DNA of 51,367 nt from Acidimicrobiia bacterium (GCA_016871335.1 VFZF01000020.1:1-51367); one strand, 5' to 3'. Numbered from the stretch's first letter, positions 33,167 through 42,465 are shown. The notes: a model not told the origin generated them from the sequence alone. Program-made: numbers and translations.

Positions 33167-34134
33167 CCTCCGCCCTTCTTCCTGATTTCAGCCCCGAGGG
33201 TCGCGAGATCGATCATCAACTTCTCCCACGCGGCGTCGTACTCCGTCGAGGGCATCGTCGGCTTCTTGCGGCGCAACTCGTCCACCTGCTGCGTGAGGAG
33301 GTCCTGCCGCTGCAGCAACATCTGCAGCGCCGGATCCGTGGGCCGCGCTTCCACCTTCGCATCCAGATACGTCATTGTCGCCAGCATCCCATCGTCGCCG
33401 GTGACCGAGGCGGCGTCGCGGCCGACGCCGTCACCGGTGTCCTCGATGAGCGCTCGCTCTGTGGACAGCAGCCCCTTCTGTTCGAAGTGCTCCTTCTGCA
33501 ACCGTGAGGCGTAGGTAAACGCCTCCCAGATCGACGTACGACCATCCTTGTCGAGGTCCGCCTGTGGCGCCGTCAGGGCCTGCGCAAAGCTGCCGGCAAA
33601 AATTGTGGCGTAGCGTTGGGCCGGCTGCGCCGTGGACGTGATGATGACGCGGCGATCCCCGGTGAGACCGGCCGCAAACGGAAAGCTGACGCTGGCGGTG
33701 TTCACAAACACCACGCGGCCCTTAATCGGAGTCAGGAGCGCACTCCACTCGGCGACGGTCAAGTCGGGGCCCATCAGGTTGAATTTTGCGGCCGCCCCTT
33801 CTCCGGTGCCGTGGCCCACGAGGAACACGAAGACGATGTCCGTAGCAGCCGTTGTGGAGGCCAGGCGGGCAAACGTCGCGCGGACCTCCTCGGCCGTGGC
33901 GCGGCGCTCCCCGTCCTTCGGCTGTTCAGTAAGCACGTGGATATGGTCGGGCGCGATGCCGTACCCGTCCCTCAATGCGCTGGCGACCTGGTCCAGCCAT
34001 CCGCGGTGCTGTGTGGCGAACTGGGGCTCTCCCGACGCGCCCTGAATGAGGACGGCGTGGCGGGAGGGTTGAGCGGTCGCAGCCGAAGCGACCAGGGAGA
34101 GACACATCGCGCTGACGAGACACCACGCGCGCAT
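33163..34134 (-). CDS. Secreted caspase-like (C13/C14 fold) protein, catalytic cysteine replaced
   Basis: 323 aa with a signal peptide (CLVSAMCLSLVASAATAQ). RHAVLIQGASGEPQFATQHR resembles the start of legumain/caspase-like domains. The histidine motif is FVFLVGHGTGEG (H108). The next core strand, normally ending in a cysteine, reads VVFVNTASVSF with Ala147 at that place, so peptidase activity is unlikely. The C-terminal ~90 residues are a helical, Lys/Glu-rich segment. The start overlaps the stop of the TPR-metallopeptidase gene by 1 nt, so both products probably act together in the periplasm. Confidence 0.72.
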   Translation of the reverse strand: MRAWCLVSAMCLSLVASAATAQPSRHAVLIQGASGEPQFATQHRGWLDQVASALRDGYGIAPDHIHVLTEQPKDGERRATAEEVRATFARLASTTAATDIVFVFLVGHGTGEGAAAKFNLMGPDLTVAEWSALLTPIKGRVVFVNTASVSFPFAAGLTGDRRVIITSTAQPAQRYATIFAGSFAQALTAPQADLDKDGRTSIWEAFTYASRLQKEHFEQKGLLSTERALIEDTGDGVGRDAASVTGDDGMLATMTYLDAKVEARPTDPALQMLLQRQDLLTQQVDELRRKKPTMPSTEYDAAWEKLMIDLATLGAEIRKKGGG

Positions 34135-36674
34135 TACAGACCTCCAATCGCGGCGAGCAGCAGGTCCTGCGCGCGCGAGTATGTCGGCGCCTGTTCCAGC
34201 GCCTTGAGTGCCGCCTTCCGCGCGTCGTCTTTCCGGCCGAGGCCGAGATAGGCCTCGGCGACGTCGGCGTGCGCCTCGGCCAGATTGGGCGGCCCGAGCG
34301 CCAGCGAGGCGAGCAGTTCCACCAGCGCCCCCGCGTAGTCCTTGCGTGCCAGCGCCTGTTGCGCGAGCGCGGCGTGTGCGGACGCGTCAAACGGATCGGT
34401 GTCGGCAATCACGCGCAACGCGACCGCTTCGGACGCGTTGTCCTTCGCCGAGCGCGACAGCGTGACGAGGCGGCGGGCGGCCACGACGTTGTCGTGATCC
34501 CACGTCAGGAGTTGGCGGAGTTCTTCACGGGCCCGGGTGGTGTCGCCTTGTTGCTCGGCGATGTCGGCCAGAAGTGCGCGCGGACTCGCCTCCCCCTGCG
34601 CCATCGGCGCGAGGGCGGCGGCACGCTCAAGGGCAGGTCGCGCGGCGCCGAGGTCGCCCGTCTTGTGGAGCGCCTGTCCGTACGCGAGTTGCACGGAGAA
34701 ACTGTCCGGGTGGTCCTTCGCGAGCACGGCCAGCGTCTGGATCGTCACCCCTGCAGTCTGCTGGGCGGCCTTCGGCACGGCCATCGCCCGCGCGAGCGCG
34801 CCGTACTCGGCGTCAACGAAGGCGCTAAACGATGTGTCCACTTCGTCCACGGTCTTTCCGAACGCCTTCGCGAACGCCTCCGGATCCTTCGCGCCGCCCG
34901 CATAGGCCGTCAGGAGCGCACGAAGCCCTGCATCGCCGTGGAGTGCCACCAGGTGCTCGGTGAGCAACGATGCTTCGAAGTACGCCAGCCCCAGGTCACG
35001 CGGACGCTGGAACGCATCAGACAGCCCCTTCACACCGAACGTGCGTTTCGCGGACAACGCGTGCGCAAACTCGAGGGCATTTTCGCGCCCCCACGCCTTG
35101 TTGAACCGATGTTCCTCGTAGACGGAAATCCCTTCGGTCAGCCAGCGCGGCACCTTGTAGTTCGACGCCTGCAGTGAGAACACGTGGGCAATTTCGTGCC
35201 ACAACGTCGCCTGCCAACTGAATGTGCCCGGGGGCCGCGCTGAGGGGGAACTTATGGCGACAACGCGTCCGAAGCAGGCCCCGAGGGCGAACTCCAGCCC
35301 GGGCAACCCCATGGTGCGCACGGCGAAGTCATCGTGCTTCGGGAAGATTTCAATCAGGAGTGGCCCTCGGGGAGTGAGCCCGTACCGTTCAACAAAGGTC
35401 GTGTACGCCTGCTCCGCCAGCGGCACGGCGTACGGCTTGAGCACGTCGGCTTCGTGCTTCGCAAACTTGAACACAAACGGGCCCGTCTCAAACTCCACAA
35501 ACGACGCCATCGTATCGAGCAGCTGCAACAGGTTGAACGTCACCGTGTTGAACGGATCGAGCTGGAACGCGCGCTCAAGTTCCTGCCGGGCCTGCGCCTC
35601 GTCTCCGGTACGCATCAGGTACAACCCGAGATCCGCGTGTGCGTTGGGGTGGTCGGGGTCGAGTGTGACCGCCTTGCGCGCATAGGCCGCCGCATCCGCA
35701 AAGCGGTACGCGCGGGCAGCCTGGGTCCCTAGACTCAGATAGCCGCGAACGAAGAACGGATTCGCGGCCACGCCGCTGGCGACGATGCCCTCGGCGGCCT
35801 CAAGATCGCCGGCAGCGTACGCCACTGCGGCACGCAGGGCCATCTCGTCGTAGGTCCCCGGTCGCACGGCTGCGACCGTGTCGAGTGCTTCCGCCGCTCC
35901 GCGGCGATCTTCCGCCATCAGCCGGCGTTCGGCCGTGAGCAGCCAGACGTCCGGGTGATTCGGCGCGAGTGTGCCGGCACGTTCAAGTGCCTCATCGGCC
36001 GCCTGTGAATCCTCGGTGGCCATCGCGCGCGACAACCCGAGGTATGCGCGCACCCACGCCGGATCGGCCTCCATCGCCGCGCGATAACTGCGGACCGCCT
36101 CACCGAACTGGTAGCGCTCAAAAAGCATGTCGCCCCAGGAGGTTTCCAACTCCGCCTGCTGGAGCGGCACCGGTCCGACACGCTGAAACAGCGTGTTCGC
36201 CTGACGAATGTCATCGAGCGCATGCGCCGCCCGCGCCATCCGCAGCATGTGCTCGGGTGTCATGTTGCCCCCCTGCTGCAGCAGCTGCGACAGCCGACGG
36301 CGCCCCTCGACCCGGCGCCCCTCGCGCAGATCAAGCAGCCCCAGTTCGAGCAACGCGTCCCCCATGTCGCCGGCCTCAACGAGCGGCGCGAGACGCTGTC
36401 GCGCGGCAGCAGACTTCCCTTCGAAGAGTTCCACAAGCGCTACACCGATTTCGCGCGTGGCAGGTGGAGCGTCGGTACTGGTGGCGATCGTTCGTGCGCG
36501 GTCCAGTGCCCCTCGCCCAAGGGCCAGCTTCACGTGACGGACAAGTGTTTCCGCCGTGAGCGGCACTTCCTGCCCCTGCCGCGCCGGCACCGCTCCCGGC
36601 GTCGAGACCAGCGCCAGCACCACAAGAGTCGTCAGCAGGAGAACACGTCGGGCGGACCGCGGCGGTGTCGTCAT
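34134..36674 (-). CDS. Secreted TPR protein with HExxH metallopeptidase domain
   Basis: 846 aa from the ATG at 36674, chosen because a signal peptide follows (RRVLLLTTLVVLALVSTPGAVPA). Residues ~40-430 are TPR repeats (e.g. ADPAWVRAYLGLSRAM, TLDPDHPNAHADLGLYLM). The middle holds a gluzincin domain with ATLWHEIAHVFSLQASNYKV (HExxH near residue 490) and WLTEGISVYEEHR supplying the third ligand. More TPR repeats follow to the end. The family (peptidase MA-like, in TPR proteins of Acidobacteriota and Myxococcota) has no defined substrate. Coupled with the caspase-like gene. Confidence 0.85.
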   Translation of the reverse strand: MTTPPRSARRVLLLTTLVVLALVSTPGAVPARQGQEVPLTAETLVRHVKLALGRGALDRARTIATSTDAPPATREIGVALVELFEGKSAAARQRLAPLVEAGDMGDALLELGLLDLREGRRVEGRRRLSQLLQQGGNMTPEHMLRMARAAHALDDIRQANTLFQRVGPVPLQQAELETSWGDMLFERYQFGEAVRSYRAAMEADPAWVRAYLGLSRAMATEDSQAADEALERAGTLAPNHPDVWLLTAERRLMAEDRRGAAEALDTVAAVRPGTYDEMALRAAVAYAAGDLEAAEGIVASGVAANPFFVRGYLSLGTQAARAYRFADAAAYARKAVTLDPDHPNAHADLGLYLMRTGDEAQARQELERAFQLDPFNTVTFNLLQLLDTMASFVEFETGPFVFKFAKHEADVLKPYAVPLAEQAYTTFVERYGLTPRGPLLIEIFPKHDDFAVRTMGLPGLEFALGACFGRVVAISSPSARPPGTFSWQATLWHEIAHVFSLQASNYKVPRWLTEGISVYEEHRFNKAWGRENALEFAHALSAKRTFGVKGLSDAFQRPRDLGLAYFEASLLTEHLVALHGDAGLRALLTAYAGGAKDPEAFAKAFGKTVDEVDTSFSAFVDAEYGALARAMAVPKAAQQTAGVTIQTLAVLAKDHPDSFSVQLAYGQALHKTGDLGAARPALERAAALAPMAQGEASPRALLADIAEQQGDTTRAREELRQLLTWDHDNVVAARRLVTLSRSAKDNASEAVALRVIADTDPFDASAHAALAQQALARKDYAGALVELLASLALGPPNLAEAHADVAEAYLGLGRKDDARKAALKALEQAPTYSRAQDLLLAAIGGL

Positions 36675-36714
36675 GGGGGCGTGCTCACAATCTACCATGA
36701 GATAAGATCCGCTC

Positions 36715-36987
36715 ATGGCGCTGAACGAGCGGGACTTCTTCACCGAAAAGACCGAGAGCAAGCCGATGTCGCTGTCGTGTCCACAGTGCCGGCATCGCGA
36801 CGACTATCAGATCACGTGGCTGCGCCGCACCAAGAAGGACCGCATCCCCAACGGTGCCGATTCCCGCGATCGGGCGATCTTCGAGAAGGTACGCGATCAC
36901 CTCTACCGCGTCGACGACTTCGTCAACTGTGCCAGATGCCGCCGCCGCTTCGAGATCCCATCGCACCAATCCATGGTCTTCCTCTAG
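36715..36987 (+). CDS. Small zinc-ribbon protein
   Basis: 90 aa. ATG 6 nt after TAAGAT (36703-36708), so probably leaderless. Four cysteines in two CxxC pairs (C22/C25 and C72/C75) bracket a basic middle (TWLRRTKKDRIP), giving a split zinc ribbon. No family name can be assigned. Followed by a 30-bp repeat and the glycosyltransferase gene. Confidence 0.65.
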   Translation: MALNERDFFTEKTESKPMSLSCPQCRHRDDYQITWLRRTKKDRIPNGADSRDRAIFEKVRDHLYRVDDFVNCARCRRRFEIPSHQSMVFL

Positions 36988-36988
36988 G

Positions 36989-37020
36989 ACCGCAGACTGC
37001 AGACTGCGGATTGCGGGCTG
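36989..37020. repeat. CAGACTGCGG-type tandem repeat
   Basis: CCGCAGACTGCAGACTGCGG and variants lie between two genes. It is the complement of the CAGTCCGCAGTCCG units that flank the repeat core in imuB at 6150-6190. Confidence 0.7.
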
Positions 37021-37024
37021 AGAC

Positions 37025-38131
37025 ATGTCGATTGCCTTCTACATCTCAGGCCATGGCTTCGGCCATGCCTCGCGGGAGACTGAGGTCATTCACGCCCTGG
37101 CGGCGCGGCGGCCGGAGTGGCCAATCGTGCTTCGCACCGCCGTCGCCCCGTCGCTGCTCACGCGCTCCCTGCGAGTGCCCTTCACATTGCGCGATGGCCC
37201 CTGCGACACCGGGCTTGTGCAGCGTGATTCGGTCACGAACGATGACGAAGCCACCTCGCGCGAGGCGCTGGCATTTTATGCGACGTTCGACGAACGCGTC
37301 GACGCGGAATGCCGGCGTCTTGCCGGTCTCGACGTGCGGCTCATCGTCGGAGACATCCCGCCACTCGCCTTTGCCGTTGCGCATCAGCTCGGCGTGCCGT
37401 CGGTGGCGATCGCCAATTTCACGTGGGACTGGATCTACGAATGGCACGACGACCTGAGCGCAATCCCCGGCTGGCTCGACCGGATTCGTGACGCGTATCG
37501 CCACGCCACGGTGGCGCTCCAGTTGCCCTTCGCGCCGTCTCTTGCGGTCTTTCCCCGCGTCGAACCACTGCCGCTCATCGCACGCGTCTCGCAGCAGCCG
37601 CGCGACGCAACCCGGCGCCGCCTCGGCATCCCGTCGTCACGCAACGTGGCACTGTTGTCGTTCGGAGGCTACGGGCTTCAGCGCCTTGATGTCGCGGGCC
37701 TTGACTGCCTGAATGACTGGACCGTGCTGCTCACCGATCGCATCGCCTCGTCAGTCGCGCCGAATCCCAACGTCGTGTACCTCGCGGAGGAGACGTTCAC
37801 CACGGGTGAGGTCCGGTACGAGGACCTGGTGGCGGCCAGCGATGTGGTGGTCACCAAGCCGGGTTATGGCGTGCTCAGTGAATGTGCGGCCGCAGGTACG
37901 GCGCTTCTGTACACGTCCCGGGGCCGCTTCAGGGAATACGACCTGATGGTGCAGGAGATGCCGCGTTTCCTCCGATGCCGCTATCTCTCCCAGGAGGCAC
38001 TGTTCGCGGGTCAATGGAAGGCCGCACTCGAGGCGCTCGTCGCGCAGCCGTCTCCTCCAGAACAACTCACGACCACGGGTGCGGCGCGTGCAGCCGAGTG
38101 GATCGATCTACTTGCGTACGGTCACCAGTGA
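37025..38131 (+). CDS. MurG-like (GT-B) glycosyltransferase-type protein
   Basis: 368 aa. It opens with IAFYISGHGFGHASRETEVI, the nucleotide-sugar transferase loop seen in GT28-like proteins and in the N-terminal half of L-arabinokinases. The second Rossmann domain has LLSFGGYGLQ and the donor-binding segment DVVVTKPGYGVLSECAAAGT. Donor and acceptor unknown. No sugar genes nearby. Confidence 0.75.
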   Translation: MSIAFYISGHGFGHASRETEVIHALAARRPEWPIVLRTAVAPSLLTRSLRVPFTLRDGPCDTGLVQRDSVTNDDEATSREALAFYATFDERVDAECRRLAGLDVRLIVGDIPPLAFAVAHQLGVPSVAIANFTWDWIYEWHDDLSAIPGWLDRIRDAYRHATVALQLPFAPSLAVFPRVEPLPLIARVSQQPRDATRRRLGIPSSRNVALLSFGGYGLQRLDVAGLDCLNDWTVLLTDRIASSVAPNPNVVYLAEETFTTGEVRYEDLVAASDVVVTKPGYGVLSECAAAGTALLYTSRGRFREYDLMVQEMPRFLRCRYLSQEALFAGQWKAALEALVAQPSPPEQLTTTGAARAAEWIDLLAYGHQ

Positions 38132-38758
38132 CCACATGCGCGGCCGGTTGACACGCTCGACCGAGGACGGCCAAAGGCCGGCGTCCCCGAAGAGTGCGTC
38201 CCGATCCACATCCGACTTGAATCCTACGTGCACGGTCAAGGGCGACAGCCAGCGTTCCAGCCGCGACAGCACGGGCCACTCGCTGCGGAAATGATTGAGG
38301 ACAATCAGTCGGCCTCCTCCCGCACAGACACGGTGCATTTCCTTCAGCACGATCAGCGGGTCCGGCACGACGGAGATCACGTACGGCGCGTAGACCACAT
38401 CAAAGCTGTTGTCGGAGAACCGCAGATCGGCGGCATCCATCTGGAAGAGGCGCGCATCGAGGCCTTCACGCGACACGCGCTCCTCGGCACGGCTGAGCAT
38501 CCGCTGCGAAAAGTCGATGCCTGTCACCTGACAGGCCTTCGGATACAGCGAGAGATTCAGTCCTGTGCCCACGCCGACCTCCAGGACTCTGGTGCCGGGG
38601 CCGGGGGCCATCACGGCCATGGCACGCAGACGCCCCGGCTGGAGGATCGGACCAAACGCCACGTCGTAGACCGACGAGATCTTGTCGTAGACCCGTTCGA
38701 CGAACGCGTTCTCAACCCCGGCGACCGACACTTCGCTGGGTGGCTTCATCACGCTCAT
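38108..38758 (-). CDS. Class I SAM methyltransferase, phosphatidylethanolamine N-methyltransferase-like
   Basis: 216 aa from the ATG at 38758. YDKISSVYDVAFGPILQPGR, the SAM motif VLEVGVGTGLNLSLYPK, DFSQRMLSRA and DVVYAPYVISVVPDP are those of the UbiE/PmtA (Rhodobacter-type) group. It overlaps the preceding methyltransferase by 4 nt, and its 3' end overlaps the convergent glycosyltransferase gene by 24 nt. Likely role: methylating phosphatidylethanolamine toward phosphatidylcholine; ubiquinone-type or other substrates are possible. Confidence 0.75.
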   Translation of the reverse strand: MSVMKPPSEVSVAGVENAFVERVYDKISSVYDVAFGPILQPGRLRAMAVMAPGPGTRVLEVGVGTGLNLSLYPKACQVTGIDFSQRMLSRAEERVSREGLDARLFQMDAADLRFSDNSFDVVYAPYVISVVPDPLIVLKEMHRVCAGGGRLIVLNHFRSEWPVLSRLERWLSPLTVHVGFKSDVDRDALFGDAGLWPSSVERVNRPRMWSLVTVRK

Positions 38759-39336
38759 CGACGACTCCATCCCAGCACATAGGCGGGCGGCACATTCCGC
38801 AGCACCAGATGCCGCGTCGGCCGGCGCCCGAGCCGCGCGCTCATGTCCCGACGGAATGCCCTCGCCAACGGCGACGGATAGCCGTGCACGTACTGAAACG
38901 TGGTGAACGTGCCACCTGGCGGCAGGACGGCCACAATCGCATCGAGCACAGCAGATGTGACGGTCGCCGGAAGAGAGGCAAACGGCAACCCGGAAATGAT
39001 GTGATCCACACGGTCGAATCCCGCTGCGGTCGCGTGCGCCTGCAGATCGGCCGCTGACCCACAGACCGCGTCCACTCTCGGACATCGCCGATGCAGTTGC
39101 TCCACGAAACCCGGGTCGATATCAATGGCGAGGCACCGGGCGGTGGGGCCGAGACGCCCGGCTATTTCGCGTGTGAACACCCCGGTTCCAGGGCCCAGTT
39201 CAACCACTCGCACCGGACCTGAGAGATCGAGATCCGCCACCATGGCCCGCGCCAACGCGCGGGAGCTCGGTGCCACGGCACCGGCCGTTCTGGGGCTGCG
39301 GACAAAGCGCCCGAGCATGGCCAGGTGCTCGTTCAT
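38755..39336 (-). CDS. Phospholipid N-methyltransferase-like (rRNA-dimethylase fold)
   Basis: 193 aa from the ATG at 39336. LGRFVRSPRTAGAVAPSSRA is the typical N-terminus of the Sinorhizobium-type phospholipid methyltransferases. The SAM site is VVELGPGTGVFTREIAGRL and the catalytic region is IISGLPFASLP. It overlaps the bifunctional methyltransferase/MTHFR gene by 4 nt and the next methyltransferase by 4 nt, so three methyl-transfer genes are coupled in one transcript. Confidence 0.78.
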   Translation of the reverse strand: MNEHLAMLGRFVRSPRTAGAVAPSSRALARAMVADLDLSGPVRVVELGPGTGVFTREIAGRLGPTARCLAIDIDPGFVEQLHRRCPRVDAVCGSAADLQAHATAAGFDRVDHIISGLPFASLPATVTSAVLDAIVAVLPPGGTFTTFQYVHGYPSPLARAFRRDMSARLGRRPTRHLVLRNVPPAYVLGWSRR

Positions 39337-41183
39337 CGGTCGGACTCTACCCCGTTTCGCGCAGTCAACCGGCTCAGCAACCGATACGCCGCGTCCGACG
39401 AACCGTGCAGCGAGCTCACTCGCAATCCGTGCCCGCGGGCGCGCAACGCCTGGGCAGTGGCGAGTGACCACACAAATCCCGCACCGCCCTCATCAGGCGC
39501 GGATCGCAGTGCTTCGAGCAGGCCATCGGGCAGCCGGACACCGGTCACTTCGCTGGCATGGAACTCCACCTGCCGGGCACTCTCCACCGCCACCACCGCC
39601 GTCACCACCGGCAGACCTGTCGCCTCGAGGCGCGGCCACACGGCGTCAAACGCCGCAAGATCGAACACCGGTGGCGTCAGCAGGTACTCCGCGCCGGCCT
39701 CGACCTTGAACTCGAGTCGCCGCCACTCCGCATCAAGATTCGGCGCAAACGGGTTCACGGCTGCGCCGACGTGGAACCGCGTCGTGACGCCAATCGATTG
39801 CCCGCCGATATCGATGCCGTGATTCAGACGCGTCGCCATATTCAACAAGCCGATCGCGTCCACGTCAAATCCCGACGTCGTATCCGCGTATGCGGACTGC
39901 GGCGCCGGATCACCGGTCGTCAGCAGCACGTTCCGGATTCCCATCGCATGCGCGCCGAGCAGATCCGACTGCAATCCCATGAGATTGCGGTCGCGACACG
40001 ACACGTGCAGGATCGCGTCGAGTCCGGTCTCACGCTGAATGTGCAACGCGAGTGCGAGCGCGCTCACTCTTGCGCCGTTGCGCGGATAGTCCGGCACACT
40101 GACGGCGGTCGCTCCGGCGGCCGCCAGCGCCCGCGCGTGCGTCGTCGCTGGCGTCAGATCCAGCCCGCGCGGTGCCGCGGCTTCCCCGGCATACACAAAC
40201 GTCCCTGCCGCGAGTTGACGCCCAAACGCCGACTTCTCGCCACGAGGCGCCGCCGGAAGTTCCACGGCCGGGCCCGACGTGGACACATGCCGCACCGGCG
40301 CCGGCACCAGCACCGCCGCGCGCACCGTCTGCGCGATCTGCCGGATATGTTCCGGTGTCGTGCCGCAACACCCGCCGACCAGGCGGACGCCCGCCGCCAG
40401 GAATCGGCGCGCGTAACTGGCGAGGTACTCGGGCGATCCCAGATACAGATTGCGTCCGTCGACATCGCGCGGACGGCCGGCATTCGGCTGGGCGGACAAC
40501 ACACAGGACGTCAGCCCCGCCATCCGCTCAATCGTCTCGAGCATCGCGGCCGGTCCCACGCTGCAGTTCACGCCGATCACATCGGCGCCCGCACGCTCCA
40601 GCGCCGGGGCAAAGGTCTCGGGCGGCGTCCCATCCAGACTGTTACCATCATCCTCGGTCGTCATCTGCGCCACGATGGGCAGGCGGCTGACGCGGCGCAC
40701 GCCGGTGATGGCCGCCACCAGCTCGTTGAGGTCGCGGAACGTCTCGAACACGAACAGGTCGACGCCGCCTTCGGCCAGCGCGGCCGCCTGTTCCGCGAAG
40801 ATCTCTTCCGCATCGCTGACGCCGGTCCGTCCCCACGGTTCGATGCGCACACCGAGCGGACCGATCGCCCCTGCGACAAAGACGGCGTCGCCGGCAGCGC
40901 GGCGCGCAAGCGTGGCTCCGGCGAGGTTGATCGCATGGACGTCGCCGGACAACCCGAACGTGCCGAGTTTGATCCGGTTTGCGCCGAACGTGTTGGTCTC
41001 GATGACGTCCGCACCTGCACGCACGTAGTCCTCGTGCACATCCGAGACCAGTCCGGCGTGTGTGAGGTTCAGTTCATCAAAACAGCGGTTAAGGAAGACG
41101 CCGCGCGCATAGAGCACGGTGCCCATCGCACCGTCACACACCAGGACGCGTTCCCGGAGCGCGTCGAGAAACGCGCGAGCCAC
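39333..41183 (-). CDS. Bifunctional homocysteine S-methyltransferase / methylenetetrahydrofolate reductase
   Basis: 616 aa, GTG start 2 nt after the nuoI stop. Residues 1-~295: homocysteine methyltransferase domain with VCDGAMGTVLYARG, ETNTFGANRIKL, GVNCSVGP and the zinc cysteines in LVGGCCGTTPEHI. Residues ~320-616: MTHFR-like barrel (PRGLDLTPAT, LLTTGDPA, LLTPPVFD). It provides methionine from homocysteine and recycles methylene-THF. Coupled to two SAM-dependent methyltransferase genes, giving a methyl-supply context. Confidence 0.92.
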   Translation of the reverse strand: MARAFLDALRERVLVCDGAMGTVLYARGVFLNRCFDELNLTHAGLVSDVHEDYVRAGADVIETNTFGANRIKLGTFGLSGDVHAINLAGATLARRAAGDAVFVAGAIGPLGVRIEPWGRTGVSDAEEIFAEQAAALAEGGVDLFVFETFRDLNELVAAITGVRRVSRLPIVAQMTTEDDGNSLDGTPPETFAPALERAGADVIGVNCSVGPAAMLETIERMAGLTSCVLSAQPNAGRPRDVDGRNLYLGSPEYLASYARRFLAAGVRLVGGCCGTTPEHIRQIAQTVRAAVLVPAPVRHVSTSGPAVELPAAPRGEKSAFGRQLAAGTFVYAGEAAAPRGLDLTPATTHARALAAAGATAVSVPDYPRNGARVSALALALHIQRETGLDAILHVSCRDRNLMGLQSDLLGAHAMGIRNVLLTTGDPAPQSAYADTTSGFDVDAIGLLNMATRLNHGIDIGGQSIGVTTRFHVGAAVNPFAPNLDAEWRRLEFKVEAGAEYLLTPPVFDLAAFDAVWPRLEATGLPVVTAVVAVESARQVEFHASEVTGVRLPDGLLEALRSAPDEGGAGFVWSLATAQALRARGHGLRVSSLHGSSDAAYRLLSRLTARNGVESDR

Positions 41184-41185
41184 GG

Positions 41186-41638
41186 TCAGCGTGCCTGGCT
41201 TGCGGGGGGCGTGCCGGGGGCGGCCACGAGCAACTCGGTCTTGTCCCAGATGAAGTCCTGGTTACTGTACACCGCGAGTTCGTAGTCCTTGCCCATGAAG
41301 ATGGCCGACACCGGACACGCTTCTTCGCAGTAGCCGCAGAAGATGCAGCGGGTCTTGTGAATCTGATACAGCTCGGCGTAACGCGGCCCCGCCTGCACGG
41401 TGCCGTTGTTCTCGGCGGCTTCAAGGTAGATGGCATCGGCCGGGCACGCGACGGCGCACAGGCCACACGCCACACATTTCTCGAGACCGTTTTCGTCCCG
41501 CATCAGCACCTGTTTACCGCGATACCGTGGGAAGGTCGGCACCTTCTCATCCGGATAGTTGACCGAAATCGGTTTCCGGAACATGTGCTTGAAGGTATTC
41601 GCGAACCCCTTGATAAACGGCACGATCATGGCTGTCAT
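41186..41638 (-). CDS. nuoI: NuoI-type ferredoxin subunit of NADH-quinone oxidoreductase
   Basis: 150 aa from the ATG at 41638 (FIKGFANTFKHMFRKPISVNYP is the usual NuoI start). Two 4Fe-4S sites: CVACGLCAVACP and CIFCGYCEEACPVSAI. It carries electrons in the arm of respiratory complex I. No other nuo gene lies next to it; it sits just before the methionine gene, so it is an orphan here or supplements a nuo operon elsewhere. Confidence 0.88.
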   Translation of the reverse strand: MTAMIVPFIKGFANTFKHMFRKPISVNYPDEKVPTFPRYRGKQVLMRDENGLEKCVACGLCAVACPADAIYLEAAENNGTVQAGPRYAELYQIHKTRCIFCGYCEEACPVSAIFMGKDYELAVYSNQDFIWDKTELLVAAPGTPPASQAR

Positions 41639-41734
41639 AATATCAAATGGGGCTGCACTGGACGCTCCGGCCCGCAAGGTGACAAACTTTCCGTCAGGCA
41701 CGTCTAAGATCACGAATTACAAAGGAGCTGTGCC

Positions 41735-42460
41735 TTGGACCACCCCGAACGCCACCCGGACAACCTGCTGACACCCCCTGCCGCACCGACTTCCCCGGAA
41801 TGGCCGCGGATGGTCGAGCCGGAGAGTGATGAGGCCTGGATGGCCCTGGGGATTCCCCCTCCGCCGGCCGCCCCTCCCACGGTGCCGCGCCCAACCGGAC
41901 AGGACACCGCCCGTGCGAAGCTCGACCGCCGGTCCACCGTGCTCGGCCGCATCGGCGAGGAAGTGCTGGCCTGGACCAAGACCCTGGCCTCTGCCGCCGT
42001 CTACGCCACGCTGATTGTCACGTTCGGCTTTCAGGTCGCTCGCGTCGAAGGCCAGAGCATGGCGCCGACGCTCGAAGACCAGGACCGCCTGATCGTCAAC
42101 AAACTCGCCTATCAGTTCGACGATCCGGCACCCGGCGACATCGTGATGCTGTATTACCCGAAGGACCCCGACAAGTCGTTCGTCAAACGGGTCATCGCCG
42201 AACCGCTCGACACGGTCCGCATCGTGGACGGCAAGGTCTACGTGAATGAGGTGCTGCTCGAGGACGCATTCGTTCCCGAGGAGTACCGCATGAACGACAA
42301 CCTAGGCCCCGACCTCGTGCCCGAAGGCTACTACTTCGTGATGGGTGACCACCGCAACAACAGCTCCGACAGCCGTCACTGGGGCCCCGTCCCGAAGAAG
42401 TACATCCTCGGCAAGGTGCAGCTGCGGTGGTGGCCCTTCAGCCACGCGAAAGTCTTCTAG
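41735..42460 (+). CDS. lepB: Signal peptidase I
   Basis: 241 aa, TTG start with an AAAGGAG ribosome site. An unusual ~78-residue Pro-rich cytoplasmic extension precedes the single TM (TLASAAVYATLIVTFGFQVA). The catalytic serine is S108 in GQSMAPTL, the lysine K151 in SFVKRVIAEP, and GDHRNNSSDSRHWGPV is box E. It removes signal peptides of the many secreted proteins in this genome. Confidence 0.93.
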   Translation: MDHPERHPDNLLTPPAAPTSPEWPRMVEPESDEAWMALGIPPPPAAPPTVPRPTGQDTARAKLDRRSTVLGRIGEEVLAWTKTLASAAVYATLIVTFGFQVARVEGQSMAPTLEDQDRLIVNKLAYQFDDPAPGDIVMLYYPKDPDKSFVKRVIAEPLDTVRIVDGKVYVNEVLLEDAFVPEEYRMNDNLGPDLVPEGYYFVMGDHRNNSSDSRHWGPVPKKYILGKVQLRWWPFSHAKVF

Positions 42461-42465
42461 GCACG

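Noticed and set aside
39558-41285. 575-codon plus-strand frame opposite the homocysteine methyltransferase/MTHFR gene
   Set aside because: Arg/His-rich shadow of a well-conserved enzyme.
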